In this document: positions 7,815 through 16,640 of the stretch, piece after piece
Layout of the letters: the number at the start of each line of letters is the position of its first letter
Numbering within the stretch: position 1 is the stretch's first letter
Source of the DNA: UTCHB3 sp964531325
GTDB lineage: Bacteria > Bacteroidota > Ignavibacteria > Ignavibacteriales > Ignavibacteriaceae
Reading direction: 5' to 3'
DNA: 64,000 bases
Assembly: GCA_964531325.1 (NCBI GenBank)
Contig: CAZHCW010000005.1
Span: 62,001-126,000, forward strand
Position numbers and translations under genes: made by a program
Notes under the pieces: model-generated
Database searches by the model: none
What the model saw: the letters and a program-made list of their open reading frames with translations, nothing else
What the model was told of the DNA's origin: nothing

Positions 7815-8828
7815 ATGAATATGAAGACCTTTAAACTGATTTCGGCTTTTGTAATTTTTATCACTCTTGTTGCTTTTCCTCAAAACGAAGAAACACTTTT
7901 TGTAGTGGCATCATATAATGTGGAAAACCTCTTTGATACAATTAATGATCCAACGATCGATGATGAGCAATTTTTGCCATCCGACAGTTCAAAATGGAAT
8001 AGTGAAAAATACAGTTTGAAGCTCAAAAACCTTGCTGCTGTTATCGATTCAATGAACGAAGGAAGGGGACCCGACATTCTTGGACTCATTGAAGTGGAAA
8101 ACAGAGCGGTAATTGAAGACCTGGTCGCACGATTAGGCAACGGCAAAAAATATGAGATTGTCCATTATGATTCCCCTGATGGAAGAGGAATAGATGTTGC
8201 CTTGATATACAATAAAGAATTTTTCTCAATTGCCCGTTCTGAAGCCCTTGAAGTGGTACTTCCTGACAAATGGCCCACCAGATCAATTTTACACGCAGTT
8301 CTCTGCGATTCAAAAGGGATCGAATTTAACTTTTATGTGAATCACTGGCCATCACGCAGGGGTGGAGAGAAATCTGCTCCGGCTCGCATCGCAGCAGCTT
8401 CTGTTCTCAGAACCAGCATTGATAATCTACTTAAAGAAGACCCCAAATCTAAAATCATTATGATGGGTGACTTTAATGATGAGCCACTTGATGTTTCAGT
8501 TGAACAAACCTTAAGAGCCGGACTTATGGTCTGTATCCCCGGTTCTCAACTTGACACGGCTGTTTACAATCTGGCGATGGAAAAGAAAATTGCCGGTGAG
8601 GGAACATATCTCTATCAAGGCAACTGGAATATGCTCGATCAGATTATTGTATCAGGCTCTGTAGCAGCATCAAATTATCTCTGTAATTCTTATTCGATTT
8701 TTAAACCTGAATTTATTTTACAGACAAACGGAAAATATGCCGGCTCATCACTTCCAACTTTTGGCGGGAAAAGATATTTTGGCGGTTACAGCGATCATTT
8801 TGCAGTTTATGCAGTTTTTAAGTTTTAA
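7815..8828 (+). CDS. Secreted endonuclease/exonuclease/phosphatase-family protein
   Basis: A 337-residue exported protein with an N-terminal hydrophobic signal (KTFKLISAFVIFITLVAFPQ). It is followed by a complete EEP fold: ASYNVENLFDT at the start, DILGLIEVENRAVIEDL (metal-binding Glu), NFYVNHWPSR, MMGDFNDEP (catalytic Asp/Asn) and YSDHFAVYAVF (catalytic Asp-His) at the end. Enzymes of this fold cut phosphodiester or phosphate-ester bonds; the substrate is unknown, and extracellular DNA is one possibility. An in-frame ATG two codons later is an equally possible start. It is followed after 5 nt by a decarboxylase gene and the pair lies between inverted repeats. Confidence 0.87.
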   Translation: MNMKTFKLISAFVIFITLVAFPQNEETLFVVASYNVENLFDTINDPTIDDEQFLPSDSSKWNSEKYSLKLKNLAAVIDSMNEGRGPDILGLIEVENRAVIEDLVARLGNGKKYEIVHYDSPDGRGIDVALIYNKEFFSIARSEALEVVLPDKWPTRSILHAVLCDSKGIEFNFYVNHWPSRRGGEKSAPARIAAASVLRTSIDNLLKEDPKSKIIMMGDFNDEPLDVSVEQTLRAGLMVCIPGSQLDTAVYNLAMEKKIAGEGTYLYQGNWNMLDQIIVSGSVAASNYLCNSYSIFKPEFILQTNGKYAGSSLPTFGGKRYFGGYSDHFAVYAVFKF

Positions 8829-8833
8829 TTCCA

Positions 8834-10306
8834 ATGAGAGATGATATCAGAACCGACCTTTTTGACCTTTTTTTAGGCCCCAAAGGAGAAAATTCCCGTT
8901 ATTTTGAAGAACTTGTCTCAAAGGTTATCAGAAGCCATGAAGACCAAAGAGCGAACACTTTCAAAAAAGATTTATCTCTCTTAAATGGTACTCCCGGTTC
9001 TTTGAAACTTGAGGAAGAACTAAACAAGTTTTTGGAACTTCAAAAAAAAAATCTTCCATATTTTCACCCGAGATATTCAGCCCAGATGTTGAAAGACCCA
9101 ACTATTCCATCAATTCTTGGCTATCTGGCGTTTATTATGTCCAATCCCAACAATCACGCCTGGGAGGGGGGACCCGTTACAACGGAAATGGAACTTGAAG
9201 TTGTTGAGACACTTCTTAAAATGTGTGGTTTTAAGTCGGGATGGGGACATCTCGCAAGTGGGGGTTCCCTCGCAAACATGGAGGCCGTTTGGGCAGCCAG
9301 AGATTATTACGGCAACGGGACTGTTCTCTTCTCTGAAGTATCCCACTATTCATGGAAACGAATTTGCAAAATTCTTAACATCGATTCTTATGAGGAAGTA
9401 GCTGTTGACGGCAACTTCAGAATGGACATCAATGCGCTTGAAGATGCCTTAAAAAAAACGGATAAACCACTTATGGTGGTTGCAAATTTTGGTTCAACCG
9501 GTGCAGGAAGTGTTGACAATATAGAGGGAATCATCGAATTAAGAACCAGATACAACTTTCATCTGCATGTGGATGCTGCCTATGGAGGATTTTTTCGGTC
9601 ATGTATCCTTGATGACAACTACGGACTTCTCCCTTTTGATCCACAAGGCGAAGTTTCATTTCATTCCTACAACCAGTTGAAACATTTTGCCGAGGCGGAT
9701 TCCATCACAATAGACCCTCATAAACAGGGATTTATGCAGTATGGAGCGGGAGCTGTGATCTATAAGGATGATGCTCTCAGGGAGCCACTCTCAAACACGG
9801 CACCTTATACTTATCATAAAACGGACAAACCAAATATCGGAATGTTTTCATTGGAGGGATCGAGACCCGGTGCCATGGCAGCAGCCTGCTATCTGACTTA
9901 CAAAGTTTTACCCCCGGTTGCCTCGGGTCTGGGTTCTTTGTTGAAACTCTCTCTTGCATCCGCCAATAAATTTTCTGAATTGATTGATTTATCTGATAAA
10001 TTCGATAATTTCAGCAAAAACGACCTGGATATCTGCACAGCAACAACTACTAAAGGCGATGATATGGCAGAACTCAACAAAAAGAACCTGGGAATTTATC
10101 AGAGACTCTCTGTAGAGAATCCCGATGCACCATTTATAATCTCAAAATTTGTAGTTTCCCCACAAATTGCCTCCCGTGCAATCCCCAATTTATCAAACAA
10201 AAATAATGAGAATTTCTCTGCCCTCCGTACAATCTTCATGAAACACTGGAATGCCCTTGATGATTTTCGGTATGTGAAACAACTCGTGGAGGAAATGGAA
10301 TTTTAA
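8834..10306 (+). CDS. PLP-dependent group II decarboxylase (aromatic-amino-acid / glutamate decarboxylase family)
   Basis: A 490-residue fold-type I PLP enzyme. Visible signatures are HLASGGSLANMEAVWAAR (phosphate-binding loop, about residues 139-156), HVDAAYGGFFR (Asp247 for the pyridine nitrogen) and ITIDPHKQGFMQYGAGAV with Lys297 as the expected Schiff-base lysine. These place it with the pyridoxal-dependent decarboxylases that act on glutamate, tyrosine, tryptophan or related acids. The substrate cannot be fixed from the sequence. It is co-oriented with and only 5 nt downstream of the secreted nuclease-fold gene; no functional link is obvious. The protein appears cytoplasmic. Confidence 0.87.
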   Translation: MRDDIRTDLFDLFLGPKGENSRYFEELVSKVIRSHEDQRANTFKKDLSLLNGTPGSLKLEEELNKFLELQKKNLPYFHPRYSAQMLKDPTIPSILGYLAFIMSNPNNHAWEGGPVTTEMELEVVETLLKMCGFKSGWGHLASGGSLANMEAVWAARDYYGNGTVLFSEVSHYSWKRICKILNIDSYEEVAVDGNFRMDINALEDALKKTDKPLMVVANFGSTGAGSVDNIEGIIELRTRYNFHLHVDAAYGGFFRSCILDDNYGLLPFDPQGEVSFHSYNQLKHFAEADSITIDPHKQGFMQYGAGAVIYKDDALREPLSNTAPYTYHKTDKPNIGMFSLEGSRPGAMAAACYLTYKVLPPVASGLGSLLKLSLASANKFSELIDLSDKFDNFSKNDLDICTATTTKGDDMAELNKKNLGIYQRLSVENPDAPFIISKFVVSPQIASRAIPNLSNKNNENFSALRTIFMKHWNALDDFRYVKQLVEEMEF

Positions 10307-10307
10307 G

Positions 10308-10445
10308 TATTAGGTATTAGCTATTAAGTATTATTTTTTGCTTCCCTATCCGTGGAATTCCGTGTGAAATCCGTGAAATCCGTGGAACTATTAAAATCCC
10401 CCTCCGCGAAAATCCGTTAAATCTGCGTGTATCTGCGTCCCCTAA
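10308..10445. repeat. Convergent-gene spacer: TATTAAGTATTAG repeat and inverted copy of the 7.5-kb repeat
   Basis: Positions 10308-10333 carry short TATTAGGTATTAGCTATTAA-type repeats similar to those at 22.65 kb. Positions 10348-10440, read on the minus strand, match 7513-7607 at roughly 85 percent by eye with one 2-nt gap. The tract ends 7 nt before the stop codon of the minus-strand barrel gene. Confidence 0.8.
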
Positions 10446-10447
10446 AA

Positions 10448-12043
10448 TCAAAATCTCGTTGTAATATCCACAAACAGCCGGCTCGTCGTAAACGGTCCTT
10501 CAAAAACGCCTTCGTAGTTGAGACCAAGATTCAGAGCTTTATTGATTGTGTAATTCAGATCGAGAGAAACGATGTTCTGGCTAAGTTTTGACCCACCACG
10601 ACTAAATTCATAATTGATGTTTCTGTAACCGATGGTGGTGTAAAGATTTTCAAGAAGATTTCGTGAATAACCCACGCCAAAATTTAGACCTTCTACATAA
10701 ACACTTTTTAGATACCCAACATTTGCAGAGACATATCCGGCGATATACGGGACATTTGAATAATACATACTTAAACCGTAATCGGAAGAACTGCGGGCAT
10801 CATTTCCCATGTTCCTGAATCCTGATCTAATGGAAATTGATAAGTTTTTAATGGCTGTGGTATTAAATCCAATACGCAGACCTTGTAGTGTTTCATTAAA
10901 CAAAACGGAATCGATAAATGACCTGTAGGTTTCGTAATAAATCACATTTTTCCTCACATCATACGACAGGTTTATGTTATACTCGCGTGAGAAAGCATAT
11001 CTTGTTGAAACAAAAAGATTTGTAAGATCAAGACTTGTTTTTCCCTCTCCTGCCTCAAGTTTATAAAGATCAACCTCTGATGAAGCAAAAAACGACAACG
11101 AAGTTATCGGGTTGGAAGTATGTTGCAGATAAATAAATCTTCTGTCAGTCTTAAAATCGTTTGTTTGATTTACAAATCCGATCGAATTCTCCATCAAACC
11201 CGTTCCTAAAGAGTCGGATTGAGCAGCATAAACACCAAACTGGAAGAGCTTAAAATTGTAGCCATAATCAAGCATATTTGGTCTGCTTCCGGCAAACAGA
11301 CCTGCCGACCACTTTTTCCCGATACTGCGTTCATAAAGTAGTCCATCCACAGCACCGATATTTGAAATCTTGCGGTATATAAATCTTCCAACATTCATGA
11401 AAGAGAGGGAATCGAAGGCATATCCGCCTTTAAATTCGTAAATCTTCAGTTTTCTACCAAGGTCATGCCCCTCTCTCCCCCAATCACGGGTGAGATATGA
11501 GAAAGTAGTGTATGATGAAAACGAAAAATTACCCCCATTAATCTTATCTGCATTAAAAGAGAGTCCATAACGCCATCTCTGATTTCCGGGTGAACCTGAG
11601 ATGTTACTTATATCAGAGGATGACTGCACAGAAAACCTCCCCCGGTAATTCTTTTTCTCAACCGGTTTAAAGTTCGAAGGCAAAACTTTGGGCTGCTCTG
11701 TAATTACAGGGGTAACAGGTTCTTCAACAATTTTTTCATCTTGTGTCGCCACTACCGACGGGTAGGCTCTCAGAATCATCTCTTTTTCAATCTTCACCTC
11801 ACCAATCTTGTTACCTGCCACCGATTTGGAACTGATAAAATTCACCAGAACAGCCGGTACATCTTTCCCGTTCACGACCATCCAAAGTGTATCTTTTTCA
11901 AATATTCCTTCGGTGGTTGTAAACTGGACATAGATATTTTGGGATGAAACAAATGTGACCTTTCCTTCGCGTACTTCTCCGGTTTTCTGACTATAAAGTG
12001 TAGAAACTGCTGCCAAAAGGGATAAAAACAAAAACTTCTTCAT
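10448..12043 (-). CDS. Predicted outer-membrane beta-barrel protein, last gene of the multihaem cytochrome operon
   Basis: A 531-residue protein with signal peptide MKKFLFLSLLAAVSTLYSQ. A soluble N-terminal part of about 120 residues (EGKVTFVSSQNIYVQFTTTE, then a Pro/Val/Glu-rich linker) is followed by about 400 residues of alternating aromatic and polar strands ending LFVDITTRF. A terminal Phe is the usual outer-membrane insertion signal. I do not recognise a named family. It begins 2 nt after the 40-haem cytochrome gene, so it is translated with it. By analogy with known porin-cytochrome complexes it is a candidate sheath for electron transfer across the outer membrane, but that is inference from position and fold only. 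Confidence 0.7.
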   Translation of the reverse strand: MKKFLFLSLLAAVSTLYSQKTGEVREGKVTFVSSQNIYVQFTTTEGIFEKDTLWMVVNGKDVPAVLVNFISSKSVAGNKIGEVKIEKEMILRAYPSVVATQDEKIVEEPVTPVITEQPKVLPSNFKPVEKKNYRGRFSVQSSSDISNISGSPGNQRWRYGLSFNADKINGGNFSFSSYTTFSYLTRDWGREGHDLGRKLKIYEFKGGYAFDSLSFMNVGRFIYRKISNIGAVDGLLYERSIGKKWSAGLFAGSRPNMLDYGYNFKLFQFGVYAAQSDSLGTGLMENSIGFVNQTNDFKTDRRFIYLQHTSNPITSLSFFASSEVDLYKLEAGEGKTSLDLTNLFVSTRYAFSREYNINLSYDVRKNVIYYETYRSFIDSVLFNETLQGLRIGFNTTAIKNLSISIRSGFRNMGNDARSSSDYGLSMYYSNVPYIAGYVSANVGYLKSVYVEGLNFGVGYSRNLLENLYTTIGYRNINYEFSRGGSKLSQNIVSLDLNYTINKALNLGLNYEGVFEGPFTTSRLFVDITTRF

Positions 12044-12045
12044 TG

Positions 12046-15000
12046 TTAATCAATCCTTTCCGGCTTTTTGGGAGTTACTCCATCAAGATTGAATGAGAAT
12101 GTATTGTGACATTCCCAACAACGGGTATTTGACGCTTCAAGTTTGTGTGCCGATGTTAATTCTTCCTGATGGCAACCAATACATTGTGGCTTCCCACCCT
12201 CGGCGGAATGACAATCATTACAAGTAACCGATGTGTGTTTTCCAGAAATTGGATAAAATGAGTGATCCTGTTTGAGTGTTGGACCACTTTCCCCATCGGG
12301 GTGGCATTCAAAACATCTTTGAGAATTCCACTGATAATTTGCGACCCCCTGATGTTCCTGATTCATTGAAGCCTGATTGTGTTCATGACAATCGATACAG
12401 GAAAAAGAAGCGAAATTACCGGGAATTGTGTGGCAACTGAGACAATTATTATTCCACTTATTTCGATGTTTACCGCTGTAGATCGGAAAATATTGTGCAT
12501 CGTGGTTGAATGTTGAAGGCGTCCATGCAGAGTTTGTGTGGCAGTCGTTACAAACCGTTGGAAAATGTGGTGCAACATGATTTGGATTGGTTGCCGCATT
12601 ATAATCATCGATGTGACACGAAGAGCATTCACTCACCGTTCCGGTGTAAGTGGTTTCGTGGCATGTACTGCATACAGGCGTTGAATGGGCATTTGTTAGC
12701 GGAAACCCTGTAGCGGTGGAATGGTTAAAGGTAGTGGATACCCACCCCGATGTATTGTGACATTCAGTGCAATTTTGTGAAAAACCTGCCAAAGTATGGT
12801 TTAGTTTGTTTGTCAGGTTGTAACCTGTCTGGTGACATGAATAACAGTCATTTGGTGTATTTGGATAACCCGTGGCATGGCACTGGTTACAGGTCAATGT
12901 CAAATGATTCCCTGTTAATGGGAACTGAGATGTTGTGTGGTTAAAGGCTCCATTGGCAGTTCCATTTGGATGACAGGCAAAACATTCCGTTGAAGCGTAG
13001 ATATATCCTTGAACTCCCTGATGCTTCTGGTTCATCGATGTTTGGTCGTGTTCATGACAGTCGATGCAAGTAAATGCGGCATAATTTGTTGGGACATTGT
13101 GGCAAGAACGACAGTCGCTGTTCCATTCGTTGCGGTGTTTACCGCTGTAAATTGGGAAATACTCAATATCATGTTCAAATGTTGCCGGAGCCCACCCTGA
13201 GCTTGTGTGGCAAGTTGCGCAAGTCTGAGGGAATTGTGCTCCAATATGGTTCGGATTTTGAGCAGTTTGATAATCATCGAGATGGCAACCACTGCATTGA
13301 TTTGGAGTGTTCGTAAATCCTGTTGTATGACACTGAGCACATGCAACAGTGGTATGCCTTCCCGTTATCGGGAAATTAACAATTGTATGATCGAATGTTG
13401 CAGGAGCCCAACCAACATCAGTGTGACAGTTTGAACAAACCTGTGGGTAATTCCCCGCAACATGATTTGGATTGGTAGAACCTTGATAATCAGGCATGTG
13501 GCATGAAGAACATTGATTTGATGTTGTTGTATATGAAGTCTGATGACAATCAACACATTTTTTACCTGCATGGGAATTCTGAAGTGGAAATCCTGAAGTT
13601 GTAGTGTGGTTAAATGTAGTGGAAGCCCAGGCAGTCGTGTTATGGCATTGAGTACAATTTTGAGAAAACCCTGCAAGAGTATGGTTCAGTTTGGTCGTCA
13701 GGTTATAACCCTGCTGATGACATGAGTAACAATCGTTGGGAGTGTTTGCATATCCTGTTGTGTGACAAAGAGCGCAATCAGTAGTAACATGTGCCCCTGT
13801 AAGTGGGAATGGGGATGTCTGATGATTAAATGCACCATTTGCCTCACCCGAAGGATGACAGGCATAACAAGCTGAAGATTCCCACCTGTAGCCCTGGATT
13901 CCCTGGTGTTCACTGTTCATATCATTTTGATTGTGTTCGTGACAGGTGGTACAGGAAAAATCAGCATAACTTGCCGGATTTTTATGACAGTCGCTACAGG
14001 CGTTCCATTTAGCGCGGTGTTTACCGGAATAAATCGGGAAATATGGACCGTCATGGTCAAATTGTGCGGGCTGCCAACCGGTCGTTGTATGACAAGATTC
14101 GCAGGCGGTTGGGAATCCTGCCGTTGAATGTTTCGGATTGGTAGTAGCGTTGTAATTTGTCTGGTGACAGCTTACACATGCTTTTGGTGTTCCCGTGTAT
14201 CCCTGAGTATGGCAACTTGAACACTGAACAGATGTGTGTCTTCCCGTCAGCGGGAATGTTGTCAGGTTATGATCAAACTGAGCGGGAACCCATGCGTTGA
14301 TGTTGTGGCATGTCTGACACTGTTTTGAAAAATTGCCAAGAACATGATCAGGATTTCTTGTTGCTTCATAATTTGGTTGATGGCATGAATTACACTCTTT
14401 TGAGAGCCCGGCAAAGCTGCCTTGATTGTGACAGTCGTAACAACTTGGTCGGCTGTGCCCCCCCGTTAAAGGGAAAAATTCGTGGTTTATGTTTGAACTT
14501 CTCCAGTTAACTGCCTTAACATCGTGGCACATCGTACAATCTGTTGAGAATTTCCCGTTAGGATGATTCGGCACGGCAGTTGCAAAATAATCTTTTGCAT
14601 GGCAACTGTAACAATCAGTTTGGACGGGTTCAAACTGACGCACTTCATAATTTTGATGGCACATGCCACAGTCTGCTGTCTGGTGAGAACCAAACAAAGG
14701 GAACCGGCTTCTTTCATGAAGTGGAAGTATCTCTTTTACCAACCAGGTTTCGGGCGTATGACACGATTGACAATCGTTCGACAATGTATTCCCGTGAACT
14801 GAGGTGTGACAACTTGAACAGGTAACCGGAGTACCCTCAAATTTAAGAGAGGTGTGACAAGTTTTACAGTCAACGGTTGAATGTTGTCCCTTTAAAGCGA
14901 ATTTTGTAGTGGAATGATCAAAATCGAGTCTTTTAGTATCAACAATCCAGTTTTGTGGATTATGACAAGTTCCACAGTCTTTCCCTTTAAGATCACCATG

Positions 15001-15066
15001 GGGCGACTGGGCAACAACGACATTAAATAATGCCAAAAATGAAATTAAAAGTGACAGGTTGCGCAT
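12046..15066 (-). CDS. Giant multihaem c-type cytochrome, 40 CXXCH motifs
   Basis: A 1006-residue exported protein (signal peptide MRNLSLLISFLALFNVVVAQ) in which I count 40 CXXCH haem-attachment motifs, from CGTCH near residue 31 to CWECH close to the end. Many distal His residues occur in patterns such as FPLTGxHxxxxCxxCH, typical of cytochrome c3/c7-like modules with bis-His ligation. The block beginning FPIYSGKHR, with CIDCHEH and HQGVQGY, appears three times at intervals of about 220 residues, showing internal duplication. It overlaps the 20-haem cytochrome gene by 22 nt and precedes the barrel gene by 2 nt. Location is periplasmic or outer-membrane/extracellular. Likely role: long-range electron transfer to an external acceptor. 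Confidence 0.93.
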   Translation of the reverse strand: MRNLSLLISFLALFNVVVAQSPHGDLKGKDCGTCHNPQNWIVDTKRLDFDHSTTKFALKGQHSTVDCKTCHTSLKFEGTPVTCSSCHTSVHGNTLSNDCQSCHTPETWLVKEILPLHERSRFPLFGSHQTADCGMCHQNYEVRQFEPVQTDCYSCHAKDYFATAVPNHPNGKFSTDCTMCHDVKAVNWRSSNINHEFFPLTGGHSRPSCYDCHNQGSFAGLSKECNSCHQPNYEATRNPDHVLGNFSKQCQTCHNINAWVPAQFDHNLTTFPLTGRHTSVQCSSCHTQGYTGTPKACVSCHQTNYNATTNPKHSTAGFPTACESCHTTTGWQPAQFDHDGPYFPIYSGKHRAKWNACSDCHKNPASYADFSCTTCHEHNQNDMNSEHQGIQGYRWESSACYACHPSGEANGAFNHQTSPFPLTGAHVTTDCALCHTTGYANTPNDCYSCHQQGYNLTTKLNHTLAGFSQNCTQCHNTTAWASTTFNHTTTSGFPLQNSHAGKKCVDCHQTSYTTTSNQCSSCHMPDYQGSTNPNHVAGNYPQVCSNCHTDVGWAPATFDHTIVNFPITGRHTTVACAQCHTTGFTNTPNQCSGCHLDDYQTAQNPNHIGAQFPQTCATCHTSSGWAPATFEHDIEYFPIYSGKHRNEWNSDCRSCHNVPTNYAAFTCIDCHEHDQTSMNQKHQGVQGYIYASTECFACHPNGTANGAFNHTTSQFPLTGNHLTLTCNQCHATGYPNTPNDCYSCHQTGYNLTNKLNHTLAGFSQNCTECHNTSGWVSTTFNHSTATGFPLTNAHSTPVCSTCHETTYTGTVSECSSCHIDDYNAATNPNHVAPHFPTVCNDCHTNSAWTPSTFNHDAQYFPIYSGKHRNKWNNNCLSCHTIPGNFASFSCIDCHEHNQASMNQEHQGVANYQWNSQRCFECHPDGESGPTLKQDHSFYPISGKHTSVTCNDCHSAEGGKPQCIGCHQEELTSAHKLEASNTRCWECHNTFSFNLDGVTPKKPERID

Positions 15067-16616
15067 TTGAAATCTTCGATTTTGTATTTTACAAACACTA
15101 TGCCGTTCGATTCGGCTTTTTTATGGCATTTTTCACATTCAATAAGCGAATGAGCACCCGTTAGCGAAAAACGGGTATTGTTGTGGTCAAACTTTTCCGG
15201 GTTCCAGTTGGAAGTAGTGTGACATCTCAGACAGTCATTTTCACCTGTCGTTTTGAACTGATAATTGTGAACCTCTTTGTGGCAACTCTCACAATGCGTA
15301 TTAAGAGAAGCAAATTTTCTAACTGCAGGGGTTACACTCTCATCTTTTTTGTGGCAATCGTAACACTTATTCTGAGTGTGTTTGCCCGTTAGTTTAAACT
15401 CTGTTTTTTCATGATCAAAGCTGTATTTTAACCAGTTTTCAACATTATGGCAACTTGAACAGTTGTTATTGCCCATAAATTTGGCCGAAATCTCTTCGCC
15501 GTGAATATTCTTATGACAACTAACACACTCAAAATTATCCTTTTTGAATTTCCATTCTGTTCCTGAATAGTGGCAACTTTGGCAAGGTTGTGCAAGGTGT
15601 GATCCTGCGAGAGGAAACCGCGTTTTTTGATGAAGTTCCAGAGTAAATAACGATGGGGAGAAGCCATTCACTGTGTGGCAATCAGAACATTCTCCAGATT
15701 TCCCTGCTGCGATGAACTCACCTTTATGATAATCTTTATGACAATTGGTACAATTTTTATGTTCAGGCTTTGAATTTAGATCGGTGCCATGACACTCACC
15801 ACATTTAACAACACGATGTTGGCCCAACAGTCGAAAACCTGTTTTATCGTGGTCAAATCCGTTTAGTTTTACATTTTTAAAATTGTCGGTTGAGTGACAG
15901 TCGGTACACACATTCCCAAGTTTTCCGTTGTGGATATCTTTATGACAGTTGGTACACGATGCAAATTGAATACCTTTAAAAACCTTGGAATCTTTACCGG
16001 CGAGGTTTGTATTGGTGTGGCATCTGTAACAATCAACCCGTGTGTGAGCTCCTGTAAGATTAAAATTGGTTTTTGCATGACTAAAACCGGTTGCAGGTTT
16101 AAAAGCACTTTGAGTGTGGCAACCCGTACAATTGTTTCCAAGAGTTGTTTTGTGCACATCTGTATGACATCCGAGACAGTTCTGTTCAAGTCCAAGAAAG
16201 GTTCTGCCTGCTCTTTTTTTGGCATTCCCTTTTATGTATTTCGCCTGATGACATCCGGCACAAGAAAGATGAAGGTGTTTTCCTTGAAGTACATATCCTG
16301 CCCTTCCATGATCAAAACCTTTTTGATTAAAACTCATCAATTTGTAGCCTCTACCATGGTGTTCACTATGGCAGGCATAACACATCTTCCCTTTTGCTTC
16401 TCTGGCGTGTAATCCTCTTCCACTGTTAACAAGAGTATTGATCTCGGTATGGCATGAGAGACATTTGGAATTCTGCACTTCATCGCCTGAAGTGTGGCAT
16501 TTGCTGCAATTACTCATGCCTTCAAGATTGGCATGGGCATTACTCAGATCACCGGGAGAGAACTGAGCTCTGACGACAACCGATATAACTAATGAAACAA
16601 AAAGGATACGAAACAC
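15045..16616 (-). CDS. Multihaem c-type cytochrome, 20 CXXCH motifs
   Basis: A 523-residue exported cytochrome (signal MFRILFVSLVISVVVRAQ) with 20 CXXCH motifs by my count, the last being CATCH two residues before the stop. Modules repeat every 25 to 35 residues in the form FDHxxTxFxLxGxHxxxxCxxCH, giving alternating proximal and distal histidines. Its composition is Lys-rich, unlike the Ser/Thr/Asn-rich 40-haem protein. That suggests a periplasmic location facing the inner membrane, with the larger protein further out. It overlaps the next gene by 22 nt and follows the FeS oxidoreductase by 24 nt. Confidence 0.93.
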   Translation of the reverse strand: MFRILFVSLVISVVVRAQFSPGDLSNAHANLEGMSNCSKCHTSGDEVQNSKCLSCHTEINTLVNSGRGLHAREAKGKMCYACHSEHHGRGYKLMSFNQKGFDHGRAGYVLQGKHLHLSCAGCHQAKYIKGNAKKRAGRTFLGLEQNCLGCHTDVHKTTLGNNCTGCHTQSAFKPATGFSHAKTNFNLTGAHTRVDCYRCHTNTNLAGKDSKVFKGIQFASCTNCHKDIHNGKLGNVCTDCHSTDNFKNVKLNGFDHDKTGFRLLGQHRVVKCGECHGTDLNSKPEHKNCTNCHKDYHKGEFIAAGKSGECSDCHTVNGFSPSLFTLELHQKTRFPLAGSHLAQPCQSCHYSGTEWKFKKDNFECVSCHKNIHGEEISAKFMGNNNCSSCHNVENWLKYSFDHEKTEFKLTGKHTQNKCYDCHKKDESVTPAVRKFASLNTHCESCHKEVHNYQFKTTGENDCLRCHTTSNWNPEKFDHNNTRFSLTGAHSLIECEKCHKKAESNGIVFVKYKIEDFKCATCHF

Positions 16617-16640
16617 TGGAATCCCGGTTTTGTTGATTTA

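Noticed and set aside
12363..16412. Many 60-170-codon ORFs on both strands within the two cytochrome genes
   Set aside because: They are shadows of the repetitive CXXCH coding sequence; none has a start signal or recognisable domain.
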